Shown piece by piece: positions 44,613 to 53,343 of a stretch of DNA of 64,000 nt (position 1 is its first letter; every line of letters starts with the position of its first letter). The stretch covers positions 3,516,480-3,580,479 of the forward strand of contig LT629302.1 in assembly GCA_900104375.1 (NCBI GenBank). Reading direction: 5' to 3'. Source of the DNA: Flavobacteriaceae bacterium MAR_2010_188 (GTDB lineage Bacteria > Bacteroidota > Bacteroidia > Flavobacteriales > Flavobacteriaceae). The position numbers and the translations under genes were made by a program. Under the pieces are notes generated by a model that saw only the letters and a program-made list of their open reading frames with translations, did not search any database and was not told where the DNA came from.

Positions 44613-44668
44613 TCAACTAAAATAAACAATGAATTGCTGTAGAAAGGATTTATTTTAAAACTGAGAAT

Positions 44669-46156
44669 CTATGCCCTGGACGTAATAGATTTAAAAAAGA
44701 CATAACCAAATCCTAAGAACAGCATTAAATGAAATGGAAACATCCCAAAATCGCCGTTATTGCCCACTACAAATGCGCTATATAATCCAAAGGCAAAGTA
44801 AATCATCAATAAACCTTCGATAACAATATTTGCTGAGAGCTTCTTTTTTAAATATTTGTTTCCCTTATAGGAATCTTTAAGGGAGCTAATATTGAATTTT
44901 GGGGTCCTGATAAATTCACTTTTTTTGCCTAAATGGCCTTCGATTACCGCTAAGGAATTGTGTAAAGAGAATCCCATTGCAATGGAAAAGAAAGTAACGA
45001 ACATCCCAATATATTCCAGGAATTTATTGAAACCGCCGCCATACATTTTTTTGTATACAAACCAATAGCAAACAAAAAAGATGAGGGTACTTAAAACAAA
45101 GAAGCTCAGCACGTAGAAATAATTGGACAATGAATCATATTCATGTTTAATATATAAAATAGGAATGCTCAGTACCGCAACAATTAGGATATTTAAGAAC
45201 ATGGTGCTATTAAGAAGATGCAAAATCCCATGAACTTTAGATTTTAGCGGCATACTTTTACTCTTGATAATTGACCCCAGCATTTTTTTAAAATTCTCTG
45301 CGCCACCTTTATTCCAACGAAATTGCTGCGATTTTGCAGCACTCATTACTACCGGGAGTTCGGCTGGAGTTTCAACATCTTCAAGATATTTAAATTTCCA
45401 TTCTTTTAGTTGGGCGCGGTAGCTGAGGTCTAAATCTTCTGTTAAGGTGTCCCCTTGCCAATTGCCCGCGTCCAAAATGCATTCTTTGCGCCAGACACCT
45501 GCAGTGCCATTAAAGTTGATGAAATGTCCTTTTATATTTCTTCCTGTCTGTTCTAAGGTAAAATGAGCATCTAAAGCAAAGGCTTGTACTCTTGTAAGTA
45601 AGGAATATTTTCGATTAAGGTGGGACCAACGGGTCTGAACTACGCCAATTTCTGGATTTTTAAAAAAAGGAATGGTCTTTCTTAACCAATCTTTTTTCGG
45701 CATAAAGTCCGAATCAAAAATAGCAATATATTCCCCTTTTGCAGTTTTAAGACCATCTTTTAAAGCTCCGGCCTTAAAACCTTCACGTTTACTTCTAACG
45801 AGGTGTTGAATATCTAAACCGGTTTCCTTTAGCTTTTCAATTTTAAGTTTTGTCTCTTCCAAGGATTCATCTGTAGAATCATCTAAAACCTGAATTTCTA
45901 ATTTATCCTTTGGATAATCCATTAACGAAATATTTTCCAGAAGACGCTTCATCACGTAAAACTCGTTATAAACAGGAAGTTGAATCGTTACCAAAGGAAT
46001 TTCATCCTCATCGCTAAAATCGTATTGAGGATCATCAATCTTGTTTTTTCGTGCAGATAAATAATTGAAAAGAAGGTTGAGCTGCGCCAAGGCATATAAG
46101 AAAATCAATAGCAGTGCTATTGAATAGATAATAAGGATGATGCTAGAAAGAATCAT
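44669..46156 (-). CDS. Processive GT2 glycosyltransferase, cellulose synthase/glucomannan synthase-like
   Basis: 495 residues. One helix at the N-terminus, a cytoplasmic GT-A domain (about 50-290) and four or five C-terminal helices. The GT2 motifs are complete: D92-D93 (LDDSTDES), DSD (D148, D150), TED (E240, D241) and QQFRW (Q277, R280, W281). This pattern is that of processive beta-glycan synthases. It overlaps the upstream GT2 gene by 4 nt. The product polymer (glucan or mannan) is not readable; a GH113-like enzyme gene lies nearby on the other strand. No cyclic-di-GMP PilZ domain is present. Confidence 0.88.
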   Translation of the reverse strand: MILSSIILIIYSIALLLIFLYALAQLNLLFNYLSARKNKIDDPQYDFSDEDEIPLVTIQLPVYNEFYVMKRLLENISLMDYPKDKLEIQVLDDSTDESLEETKLKIEKLKETGLDIQHLVRSKREGFKAGALKDGLKTAKGEYIAIFDSDFMPKKDWLRKTIPFFKNPEIGVVQTRWSHLNRKYSLLTRVQAFALDAHFTLEQTGRNIKGHFINFNGTAGVWRKECILDAGNWQGDTLTEDLDLSYRAQLKEWKFKYLEDVETPAELPVVMSAAKSQQFRWNKGGAENFKKMLGSIIKSKSMPLKSKVHGILHLLNSTMFLNILIVAVLSIPILYIKHEYDSLSNYFYVLSFFVLSTLIFFVCYWFVYKKMYGGGFNKFLEYIGMFVTFFSIAMGFSLHNSLAVIEGHLGKKSEFIRTPKFNISSLKDSYKGNKYLKKKLSANIVIEGLLMIYFAFGLYSAFVVGNNGDFGMFPFHLMLFLGFGYVFFKSITSRA

Positions 46157-46845
46157 TTCTTGAAACTATATTTAAAAATCCAGCCCAGGATTTTAACGCC
46201 TGCAAAGATAGCACCTTTAACGGTACCGGAAACTTTAGAGACGCCAATTCTATTTCGGTAACGCACGGGAATTTCGACATAGGTAAAATTCTTTTTAAGT
46301 GCCTTTAATTGCATTTCTACGGTCCAGCCATAAGTTTTGTCCTGCATTTTCAACTCTAAAAGCTTCTCGTATTTAATCGCTCTAAAAGGACCAAGATCGG
46401 TAAATCTAGAATTAAAGAATAGAGTCATCAAAGTTGTGGCGAGCCAATTTCCAAATCTTTGTGGAAATGTCATAGAGCTTTGTTCTCGTAGTCGCTTTAC
46501 TCTTGAGCCGATTACAAAATCAATGTTGTTTGTTGTTATAGGTTCGATTAATTTTGAAAGTTCTTCGGGATAATCACTGTAATCACCATCCAAGAATACA
46601 ATTATGTCTGGTTTAGTTTCTTTACCTGAAACATAATCCATTCCCATTAAACAGGCATAACCATAACCTTTTTTAGATTCATTGAGCACAGTAGCGCCAG
46701 CCTGCTTAGCCACAATTTCGGTATTATCGTTGGAGTTATTGTTGACCACGATGATTTCCTCCACAAACGACGGTATGTCCGCAACAACTTTAGCTATTGA
46801 ATCGGCCTCGTTAAATGCAGGAATTATAACGTTTATTATGGGCAT
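46153..46845 (-). CDS. GT2 glycosyltransferase, dolichyl/polyprenyl-phosphate sugar synthase-like
   Basis: 230 residues from the ATG at 46845, which gives the usual opening (MPIINVIIPAFNE); an outer ATG at 46866 would add seven residues. Motifs: NNNSNDNT, the DGDYSDYPE segment with the metal-binding DxD, and GPFRAIKY. No membrane helix apart from a hydrophobic C-terminus. Proteins of this type make polyprenyl-phosphate-linked glucose or mannose, which would supply the GT-C enzyme in the same operon. It overlaps the next gene by 4 nt. Confidence 0.87.
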   Translation of the reverse strand: MPIINVIIPAFNEADSIAKVVADIPSFVEEIIVVNNNSNDNTEIVAKQAGATVLNESKKGYGYACLMGMDYVSGKETKPDIIVFLDGDYSDYPEELSKLIEPITTNNIDFVIGSRVKRLREQSSMTFPQRFGNWLATTLMTLFFNSRFTDLGPFRAIKYEKLLELKMQDKTYGWTVEMQLKALKKNFTYVEIPVRYRNRIGVSKVSGTVKGAIFAGVKILGWIFKYSFKK

Positions 46846-46923
46846 ATTTTGGATTAACACGGGCATTTAAGTTATGCCTGAAGAACAATAGAAATTAATT
46901 TAATTTGAAATAATTGTCATCCG

Positions 46924-48519
46924 TTATTTCTGATTTAAAAGGTCCATCAGGTCAACATCATTGCCTAATAATATTTCGTTGCTATTGATACGTCCCTTCA
47001 TGCCATCATTTTCTAATTTAAGAACGCCTCTCGGACAAACGGCAGAACATATTCCGCATCCGACGCAACTGCTACGCACAATGTTTTCGCCCTTTTGGGC
47101 ATAGGCTCTAACATCAATTCCCATTTCGCAATAGGTGGAACAGTTTCCGCATGAAATACATTGTCCGCCATTGGTCGTGATCCTAAATCTTGAAAAAAGT
47201 CTCTGTTGAAAACCTAAAACTGCGGCCATGGGACATCCGAATCTGCACCAAACCCGATTGCCGAAGATTGGATAAAATCCAACTCCGATTACACCTGAAA
47301 AAATTGCTCCGATTAAAAAGGCATAAGTAGAACGCAAGGTTTCGGCGTCAAATAAAAATAGATTAACACCACTTAAAAGGTGCATGGCAATTAATGATAT
47401 AATGATGGCAAAATATCCGATAGCTCCCAATTTTGCATCTTTTGCCAGAGCTTCACGTTTAAAAATCATGACGCCGGCAAATACTAGGGTGAGTAGAATC
47501 CCAACTCCTATAAGAAAAATATTTTTGGTCAACCAATACTTTGAAGCATCATCACCCAAATACGAATAAATCACTGCAGTAGTCATTAGAGTTACAAATA
47601 CCACTACACTGTGCACCACCCACCTTTCAACCTTCCAGGCAAATAGACTTTTATCGCTTAGATGTCTAAAGGGGTCACCAGCGGTTTCTGCCAATCCGCC
47701 GCAACCGCAAACCCATGAGCAATACCAGCGTTTGCCGAATTTATAAGTAAGAATAGGAGTAATAACGAAAATAGAAACGATTCCAAATATCAATAATGCT
47801 AAGCCGATATCACCTGCGCTGATAAATTGGTCTACTCTATATTGGTCAAAATTATAATAGTTGAGCGGCCAGATATTTTTTAAATCATAATAAGGGAGGC
47901 TAAAGGAATCAGAATTCATTCGCGCCATAAACTCTGGAATTAGAAACGCAAAGGCCAATTGAAAGAACATGACCGACCCGGTGCGAATCTGTTCATACTT
48001 ATTGCCACGGTACTTCAACATAAATTTATACCCGAAAACCAATATAGCCACCGTATAGAGCGCGCCATAAACAAACCATTGGCTTGCCTGGCTGCCACTT
48101 AAAAGATTGCTGAGCGGGTCAAACAGAGCCACTAGTCCGGTATTTGGTGCGCCATCGGTGCCTAGACCAAACCATTCGGCCTTAAAATATAGGATGATAT
48201 AAAACGCGGTAAGCGCAATCCCGGTAAGCCAACCCCAAATGCCGCGTGCGGAAATAGACTTAAACCATACTCCGTCGTTCTTTATTCCCTCTGATTTGGA
48301 TAGGTAGGCGTCATTCGCAAAAATGATAACGCCGGCAGAGATTGCTACCAGGGCAAGTGTCAAAAAAACTGGTTTATTTGGAAAGCTCACATTTGCGAGG
48401 GCCAGTACTAAAATCGTCAAACCGAGAAATCCGAGGGTGACCGCAATTTTTTGCTTCACCGAAATGCCTTTTGGTTCTGGGTTAGCCAATGACATGCTAT
48501 GTTGTTCGTTGTGGTTCAT
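46924..48519 (-). CDS. NapH/CcoG-type membrane ferredoxin, 4Fe-4S
   Basis: 531 residues with about ten membrane helices. Two Cys motifs in the membrane domain (RWYCSWVCGCGG and VWCRFGCPM) match the NapH/NosR family. The C-terminus carries two classical ferredoxin clusters: CISCGNCSTYC and CVGCGICSAVCP. Such proteins move electrons between quinol or a soluble donor and periplasmic acceptors. The FAD/NAD(P)H oxidoreductase encoded upstream on the same strand (76 bp apart) is a plausible partner. The three glycosyltransferase genes downstream look unrelated. Terminal acceptor unknown. Confidence 0.88.
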   Translation of the reverse strand: MNHNEQHSMSLANPEPKGISVKQKIAVTLGFLGLTILVLALANVSFPNKPVFLTLALVAISAGVIIFANDAYLSKSEGIKNDGVWFKSISARGIWGWLTGIALTAFYIILYFKAEWFGLGTDGAPNTGLVALFDPLSNLLSGSQASQWFVYGALYTVAILVFGYKFMLKYRGNKYEQIRTGSVMFFQLAFAFLIPEFMARMNSDSFSLPYYDLKNIWPLNYYNFDQYRVDQFISAGDIGLALLIFGIVSIFVITPILTYKFGKRWYCSWVCGCGGLAETAGDPFRHLSDKSLFAWKVERWVVHSVVVFVTLMTTAVIYSYLGDDASKYWLTKNIFLIGVGILLTLVFAGVMIFKREALAKDAKLGAIGYFAIIISLIAMHLLSGVNLFLFDAETLRSTYAFLIGAIFSGVIGVGFYPIFGNRVWCRFGCPMAAVLGFQQRLFSRFRITTNGGQCISCGNCSTYCEMGIDVRAYAQKGENIVRSSCVGCGICSAVCPRGVLKLENDGMKGRINSNEILLGNDVDLMDLLNQK

Positions 48520-48570
48520 AATTTCATTTCAAAAAAATAAATAACGCTTAGAATCCGATTCGGGGAACTA

Positions 48571-48589
48571 ACAGGTTTTCAAAACCTGT
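48571..48589. repeat. Perfect 19-bp palindrome, REP-like element
   Basis: ACAGGTTTT, one C, then AAAACCTGT, flanked by AACTA and GAGGTCT. I recall palindromes built on ACAGGTTTT ending in AGGTCT as common intergenic repeats in Flavobacteria. No T run follows, so it is not a standard terminator. Only one copy was noticed here. Confidence 0.55.
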
Positions 48590-48594
48590 GAGGT

Positions 48595-49905
48595 CTACGC
48601 ATTTTGTAATGATATGAGACTTTTATTTTTAAATTCGGTTTGTATTTCATCTTCAAAATGTTGATAAAACTCTGGGTCAAAATTGGCCGTCTTTAAATTT
48701 TCTATCACATATTCCAAAGTCTTTTTCTCGGTTAACCAACGGTCAAAAACTTCGTGCTTCATCCTAATTCCGAAGGTGTTAATTCCTTTAAAAATACCGG
48801 TGGAGCTTTCAAATTCTATGGTAATGGATTTTCGGTCATCTTTATGTTTCCAATTAAAATGCGAATTGCCATCTTTCGGTCTTGAATACACCCAACCATA
48901 GGTCTGGTATTCAATATCAAAAAATTTGGCAGAATTAAACCAATGTCCTGGATTATACGGTATTTTATTTCCGCAAATTGTTTGGGCAACGACTTCGCCC
49001 ATCATCCTTCCGGTATACCAAACTGCTTCAATGGGTCGGCGCTCTCCTGTTGGCTCTTGTTGCTCGGCACAATCGCCAATGGCGTAAACATTTTCAATAT
49101 TGGTTTCTAAAAAGCGATTTACTAGAACGCCTTTTTTTGTATTTATGGCAGAATTCTTCACCACAGAAATATTTGGTTTTACTCCTGCAGTGAGGCCAAC
49201 AAAGTCACAAGCAATTTCTTCACCTGATTCTTTAATGGTTATGGATTTTACCTTTCCATTATCATCTGAATTAATTACATCCAGATTACTGTTCAGACGC
49301 AAATCGATATGGTGACTTTTTATTTGCCGATTAAGCATTTCGCTATCTTCCTTGGGCAAAACATTTCCCCAAAAATTAGATTCGCGGACTAGAAAGGTTG
49401 CCGGGATATTTCGGGTGCTCAACATTTCGGCAAGTTCTATCCCAATTAATCCGCCACCAACGATCACTGCTCTTTTACATGTTTGATTGTCTGGAGCAAA
49501 AACTTCTAGCATTTCTAAATCTTGCTTGCTGTAAAGTCCTTGAACTCCTTTTAAATCTTCACCTTTCCAGCCAAATTTATTTGAAACGCTTCCGGTGGCG
49601 ATAATCAATTTATGATACTTCAATTTTTCATCACCATCAAAATGCAGGGTGCTATTTTCAGTATCTATTTTTGTTACGAATCCATGTTTTAAATCGATGT
49701 TATTTTTCTTCCAAAACCAATCCTCGTAAGGTTTGGTGTGTTCAAATTTCATATGGCCCATATATACGTACATCAAGGCCGTACGAGAAAAAAAATGTTC
49801 GCTTTCGGCTGAAATGATTGTGATTTTATGGTCTGATATTTTCCTGATATGCCTAGCGGCAGTAACACCAGAAATACCGTTACCGAGAATGGCAATATGC
49901 TCCAT
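48595..49905 (-). CDS. FAD-dependent NAD(P)H oxidoreductase (pyridine nucleotide-disulfide family)
   Basis: 436 residues. FAD motif GNGISG (residues 8-13), the second dinucleotide motif VGGGLIGIELAE (about residue 150) for NAD(P)H, and AIGDCAEQ near 275 are all in order. The C-terminal extension beyond the two domains (about 350-436) is not a standard dimerisation domain. The family includes rubredoxin and ferredoxin reductases and nitrite reductase subunits. Next to the NapH-like ferredoxin it may feed electrons into it. No CxxxxC disulfide redox centre, so it is not a thiol reductase. Confidence 0.88.
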   Translation of the reverse strand: MEHIAILGNGISGVTAARHIRKISDHKITIISAESEHFFSRTALMYVYMGHMKFEHTKPYEDWFWKKNNIDLKHGFVTKIDTENSTLHFDGDEKLKYHKLIIATGSVSNKFGWKGEDLKGVQGLYSKQDLEMLEVFAPDNQTCKRAVIVGGGLIGIELAEMLSTRNIPATFLVRESNFWGNVLPKEDSEMLNRQIKSHHIDLRLNSNLDVINSDDNGKVKSITIKESGEEIACDFVGLTAGVKPNISVVKNSAINTKKGVLVNRFLETNIENVYAIGDCAEQQEPTGERRPIEAVWYTGRMMGEVVAQTICGNKIPYNPGHWFNSAKFFDIEYQTYGWVYSRPKDGNSHFNWKHKDDRKSITIEFESSTGIFKGINTFGIRMKHEVFDRWLTEKKTLEYVIENLKTANFDPEFYQHFEDEIQTEFKNKSLISLQNA

Positions 49906-49999
49906 AAATTTTGATTGATAATTACTTATGTCGAAGGATTTGTTAAATCCTTAAAGCAATCTTTATACTTTGTTTAAATTTAAAAATTATTTACTCAAT

Positions 50000-51007
50000 A
50001 TGCGGTTATTCTTTAGTTTATGTATTGCTCTAATCTTGGTGTCGTGTGCAATGACGCCAATGACCACAGAAAAGATTAACGGAGTTAGTTTTGTTGCTTC
50101 GCGTGATTCTATAAACGATGTACACACCGCTCCGGTTTTGGCAATCAACGCTAATTACGCATCAATAATGCCCTTCGGATTTATTCGAGATCTTAACCAT
50201 CCAGAAATTATGTTTAATACCGACCGCCAATGGTTTGGTGAAACAAGGGTAGGAGTGCAGCAATATATTTCGGCCTTTCACAACAAAAATATAAAGGTGA
50301 TGATGAAACCACAAATTTGGGTCTGGCGTGGAGAATTCACTGGATTCTTAGAGATGAAGGATGAAGAAAATTGGAAATTGTTAGAAGATTCTTATACTGA
50401 TTTTATTCTCGAATATGCTGCGGTGTCTCAAGAGATGAATGTTGAACTATTTTGTATCGGTACAGAACTGGAAAAATTTGTAAGTAACCGACCAGAATAT
50501 TGGAATGAACTCATAACACAAATTAAGACGATTTACAAGGGAAAATTGACTTATGCTGCTAATTGGGACGAATGTAAACGCACGCCTTTTTGGGAACAGC
50601 TTGATTATATTGGGATCGATGCCTATTTTCCGTTGAGTGACGAAAAAACACCGACTGTGTTAGCATGTGAAAAAGGTTGGAAAAATCATAAGTCCACCAT
50701 AAAAGGCCTTGCTGAAGAATACCAAAAACCGGTTCTTTTTACCGAATATGGTTATCGAAGTGTGGATTATTCAGCTAAGGAGCCATGGAAATCAGATAGG
50801 GAAATGAATGTTGTAAACCTTGAAGCTCAAAATAATGCCACCCAAGCATTATTTAATGAATTTTGGGATGAAGAATGGTTTGCAGGAGGATTTTTATGGA
50901 AATGGTTTCACGAACACGAAAAATCTGGCGGTATAGAGAACGCACATTACACGCCACAAAATAAACCAGTAGAGCAGTTGATAAAAGCTCAATATAAAAC
51001 TAAATGA
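50000..51007 (+). CDS. GH113-like glycoside hydrolase, lipoprotein
   Basis: 335 residues from the ATG at 50000; it opens on a lipoprotein signal (LVSC, Cys16), while a TTG at 49970 would add ten residues. The TIM-barrel core resembles GH113 beta-mannanases: MMKPQIW, CIGTELEKF with acid/base E156, and LFTEYGYRS with nucleophile E249. The signature pair lies on strands 4 and 7, as in clan GH-A. Predicted envelope location. It overlaps the next gene by 4 nt. It may act on a mannan or related glycan; the processive GT2 gene in the opposite-strand cluster could make such a polymer. This link is inference. Confidence 0.85.
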   Translation: MRLFFSLCIALILVSCAMTPMTTEKINGVSFVASRDSINDVHTAPVLAINANYASIMPFGFIRDLNHPEIMFNTDRQWFGETRVGVQQYISAFHNKNIKVMMKPQIWVWRGEFTGFLEMKDEENWKLLEDSYTDFILEYAAVSQEMNVELFCIGTELEKFVSNRPEYWNELITQIKTIYKGKLTYAANWDECKRTPFWEQLDYIGIDAYFPLSDEKTPTVLACEKGWKNHKSTIKGLAEEYQKPVLFTEYGYRSVDYSAKEPWKSDREMNVVNLEAQNNATQALFNEFWDEEWFAGGFLWKWFHEHEKSGGIENAHYTPQNKPVEQLIKAQYKTK

Positions 51008-51735
51008 GAAGGTTAGCGATAGGGGATATCCATGGAGGATTAAGAGCAATAAAACAATTGTTAGAGGTTGCTGATGTAAAGGCCAGCGACAAGCTTATTT
51101 TTTTGGGAGATTACGTGGACGGTTGGAGTGAATCTGCGCAAGTGATTGATTTTCTGATTGACTTATCAAAAACTCATGACTGTGTTTTTATAAAAGGCAA
51201 TCATGATGTGTGGTGCGAAAACTGGCTGAGGACGGAAGAGATTGATAAAGTTTGGTTAGAGCATGGTGGTAAAGGAACAATTAAAAGTTATGAAGGTTTT
51301 TCTGCTGAAAATAAAAAACGTCACCTTCAATTTTTTGAAGATATGCTGCTTTTCGACATAGATGAGGAGAATCGACTTTTTGTACATGCCGGATTTACCA
51401 GTATGCACGGTGCTGAATACGAAATTTTTAAGGCGCACTATTATTTTGACCGAACATTATGGGAAATGGCGCTCAGTGTGGATAAGAAAATGGACAGCAA
51501 TACACGATTTTATCCGCCCAGATTAAAGCATTATAAAGAAATCTACATTGGTCATACTCCAACCATAAATTATGGAGAATACAAACCAATGAATGCTATG
51601 AATGTTTTTGATATTGATACGGGAGCTGCGTTTTACGGAAAACTTTCAGCGATGGATATAAACACTAAAGAAGTCTTTCAATCGGATACCGTAAACGATT
51701 TATATCCCAACGAAAAAGGGAGAAACAGAGATTGA
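51004..51735 (+). CDS. Metallophosphoesterase, serine/threonine phosphatase-like
   Basis: 243 residues, no signal peptide. Metal-binding motifs are in place: GDIHG (residues 7-11), GDYVDG (from about 36) and GNHD (about 64), plus late GHTP. The family (PP1-like small bacterial phosphatases) dephosphorylates proteins or nucleotides such as Ap4A. Its start overlaps the stop of the GH113-like gene (ATGA), so the two are co-translated, an odd pairing with no obvious shared pathway. It is convergent with the arsenosugar-type glycosyltransferase, 5 bp apart. Confidence 0.88.
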   Translation: MRRLAIGDIHGGLRAIKQLLEVADVKASDKLIFLGDYVDGWSESAQVIDFLIDLSKTHDCVFIKGNHDVWCENWLRTEEIDKVWLEHGGKGTIKSYEGFSAENKKRHLQFFEDMLLFDIDEENRLFVHAGFTSMHGAEYEIFKAHYYFDRTLWEMALSVDKKMDSNTRFYPPRLKHYKEIYIGHTPTINYGEYKPMNAMNVFDIDTGAAFYGKLSAMDINTKEVFQSDTVNDLYPNEKGRNRD

Positions 51736-51740
51736 TATAA

Positions 51741-52469
51741 TTATTTTTTAGCTGAAAATTTTATGTGCTTTAAATAGTAAAAATGTAATTCCTGAGGCGT
51801 CGCTCCCAACCATTTTTTCACGTAGATTGCCCAAAAATGGTACTGCAAATTCCAAATTCCTTTCTGCCGGTAAAGCCGAGCTGAGGTATGAAGGCACCGG
51901 GGAATAACTACAAATTCATTTCTCTTGTAAAGTTCGTTGATGAGGATATTATCTTCATAAATTATATAATTTTCATCGAATCCTCCGATTTCTTCAAATA
52001 GTTTTTTAGTGATGAATTGGCTTTGATCCCCACCTCGGCAAGCTCTCCATTTAAACTTAGTGAGCCATCCCGCAAGTCTTAACCACCAATGCTCATCATC
52101 GAATTTCATTTGAAAGCAACCAGCTAGATTATTTTTTTCTACTTCTTCAACAATATATTTATCGAAATCTTTGGGAGGGAACGAGTCGGCATGAAGGAAA
52201 TACAGAATTCCAGAGACAGCATTTTTAGCACCGGTATTCATCTGCTTTGCTCTACCTTTCTCTGAGCTAAGGAGTTTAATATTAAAACCGTCCGGATTAT
52301 CCTTTAATAAGTTCACTTCTTCAAGCGATCCGTCGGTGCTACCACCGTCAACGATTATTATTTCCTGAATTCTACTAGGAGAAGAATTAGATATCAAATT
52401 TTCGATGAGATTTCTAATGTTAGAAACTTCATTTAAGATGGGAATAATTATCGAAATCTTATTTTTCAT
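51741..52469 (-). CDS. TIGR04283-type glycosyltransferase of arsenosugar biosynthesis
   Basis: 242 residues. GT2 features: IIPILNE, VDGGSTDGS, LHADS at the metal site and GGDQSQF, with the compact length of the TIGR04283 family, which occurs next to ArsS-type radical SAM proteins. It probably adds a sugar or aglycone during arsenosugar assembly. It is the last gene of the cluster but lies beyond a strong terminator at 52475-52509, so it may be expressed at a lower level or from its own promoter. Confidence 0.87.
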   Translation of the reverse strand: MKNKISIIIPILNEVSNIRNLIENLISNSSPSRIQEIIIVDGGSTDGSLEEVNLLKDNPDGFNIKLLSSEKGRAKQMNTGAKNAVSGILYFLHADSFPPKDFDKYIVEEVEKNNLAGCFQMKFDDEHWWLRLAGWLTKFKWRACRGGDQSQFITKKLFEEIGGFDENYIIYEDNILINELYKRNEFVVIPRCLHTSARLYRQKGIWNLQYHFWAIYVKKWLGATPQELHFYYLKHIKFSAKK

Positions 52470-52474
52470 AAAAT

Positions 52475-52509
52475 AAAAACCTGATGAAATTTAGTAATTC
52501 ATCAGGTTT
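52475..52509 (-). terminator. Intrinsic terminator after the DUF547 gene
   Basis: AAACCTGATGA (52477-52487) and TCATCAGGTTT (52499-52509) form a perfect 11-bp stem; on the minus strand it runs into TTTATTTT. It lies between DUF547 and the TIGR04283 glycosyltransferase. Confidence 0.75.
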
Positions 52510-52527
52510 AATCTTTCAGGATTTATA

Positions 52528-53301
52528 TTATTCATTTAAACCCCAGTCGTAATTCTTATAATCGATTGCAGTGCCTGCTTGTATCTTGGTTTTAGAATAC
52601 TTGTTCAAGTAATCGATAATTGTTCCGTTTTCGGTAAAATCACCTTCGTACCATTTAAAGATTTCAGAAATCTGAAGCTTATTGGCAGAGATTTCATTTT
52701 TCGCCGGATTATTAACGAATTCGGTGGCCGCTCTCTGTAATAATTCTTCGGCATTAGCAGCGGTATATGCGGTATTAAGGATTTTTGGACAAGAAATCGA
52801 TGCGCAGTTAATTGCGAAATGGATTCTTGGTTCATTCATTTTTCTTAAAATTCCATTCTCGATTCCAGCAAGTGAAAAATCTTGATCCCCAACTTTAATT
52901 CTATTTTTCAGCCAAGGATTACTAATGTCCTTGATGCTTTTAGTTGGGTAATTTTCAACGATCAGTTTTACGGTATTGGCGTTGTAAACATTGATGAAAT
53001 AAGCCAATTGCTCCTGTACGCTCCAATCTTCGGTAGGAACCTGTTTTGAAAGATAATTGATGTAATCATTCAACGGTTTAGAATCTTCCTTAAAACCTTT
53101 GTAGTTAACGGTGCCGTTATCTGCAACGTACTTCTTCAACAGTTTATCCCATGCCGAATGGTCAACCGTAAATTCGGTCAACGGCTTAGTTTGTTGCATT
53201 TCAGTGCCGTTCTTTTGTACTTCTTTAATAGGAAGTCCTTTGTTAGAGAAGCAGGCACTCATGCTAAAGCAGACCAGGGTGGTAATAAATAAAGTTTTCA
53301 T
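52528..53301 (-). CDS. DUF547 lipoprotein
   Basis: 257 residues. Lipoprotein signal (MSAC, Cys17). The DUF547 domain covers about residues 90-220, with FINVYNANTVKL and the conserved HFAINCASISCP and WYEGDF motifs; the Cys/His pattern suggests a papain-like fold, but catalysis is not established. It follows ArsM by 42 bp on the same strand and is the last gene before the terminator. Its role in arsenic metabolism is not known; it may be an envelope factor that handles the exported product. Confidence 0.85.
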   Translation of the reverse strand: MKTLFITTLVCFSMSACFSNKGLPIKEVQKNGTEMQQTKPLTEFTVDHSAWDKLLKKYVADNGTVNYKGFKEDSKPLNDYINYLSKQVPTEDWSVQEQLAYFINVYNANTVKLIVENYPTKSIKDISNPWLKNRIKVGDQDFSLAGIENGILRKMNEPRIHFAINCASISCPKILNTAYTAANAEELLQRAATEFVNNPAKNEISANKLQISEIFKWYEGDFTENGTIIDYLNKYSKTKIQAGTAIDYKNYDWGLNE

Positions 53302-53343
53302 AATGTTATATTGAACATTTCTGCTCCTTTTTTTTAAAGTGAA

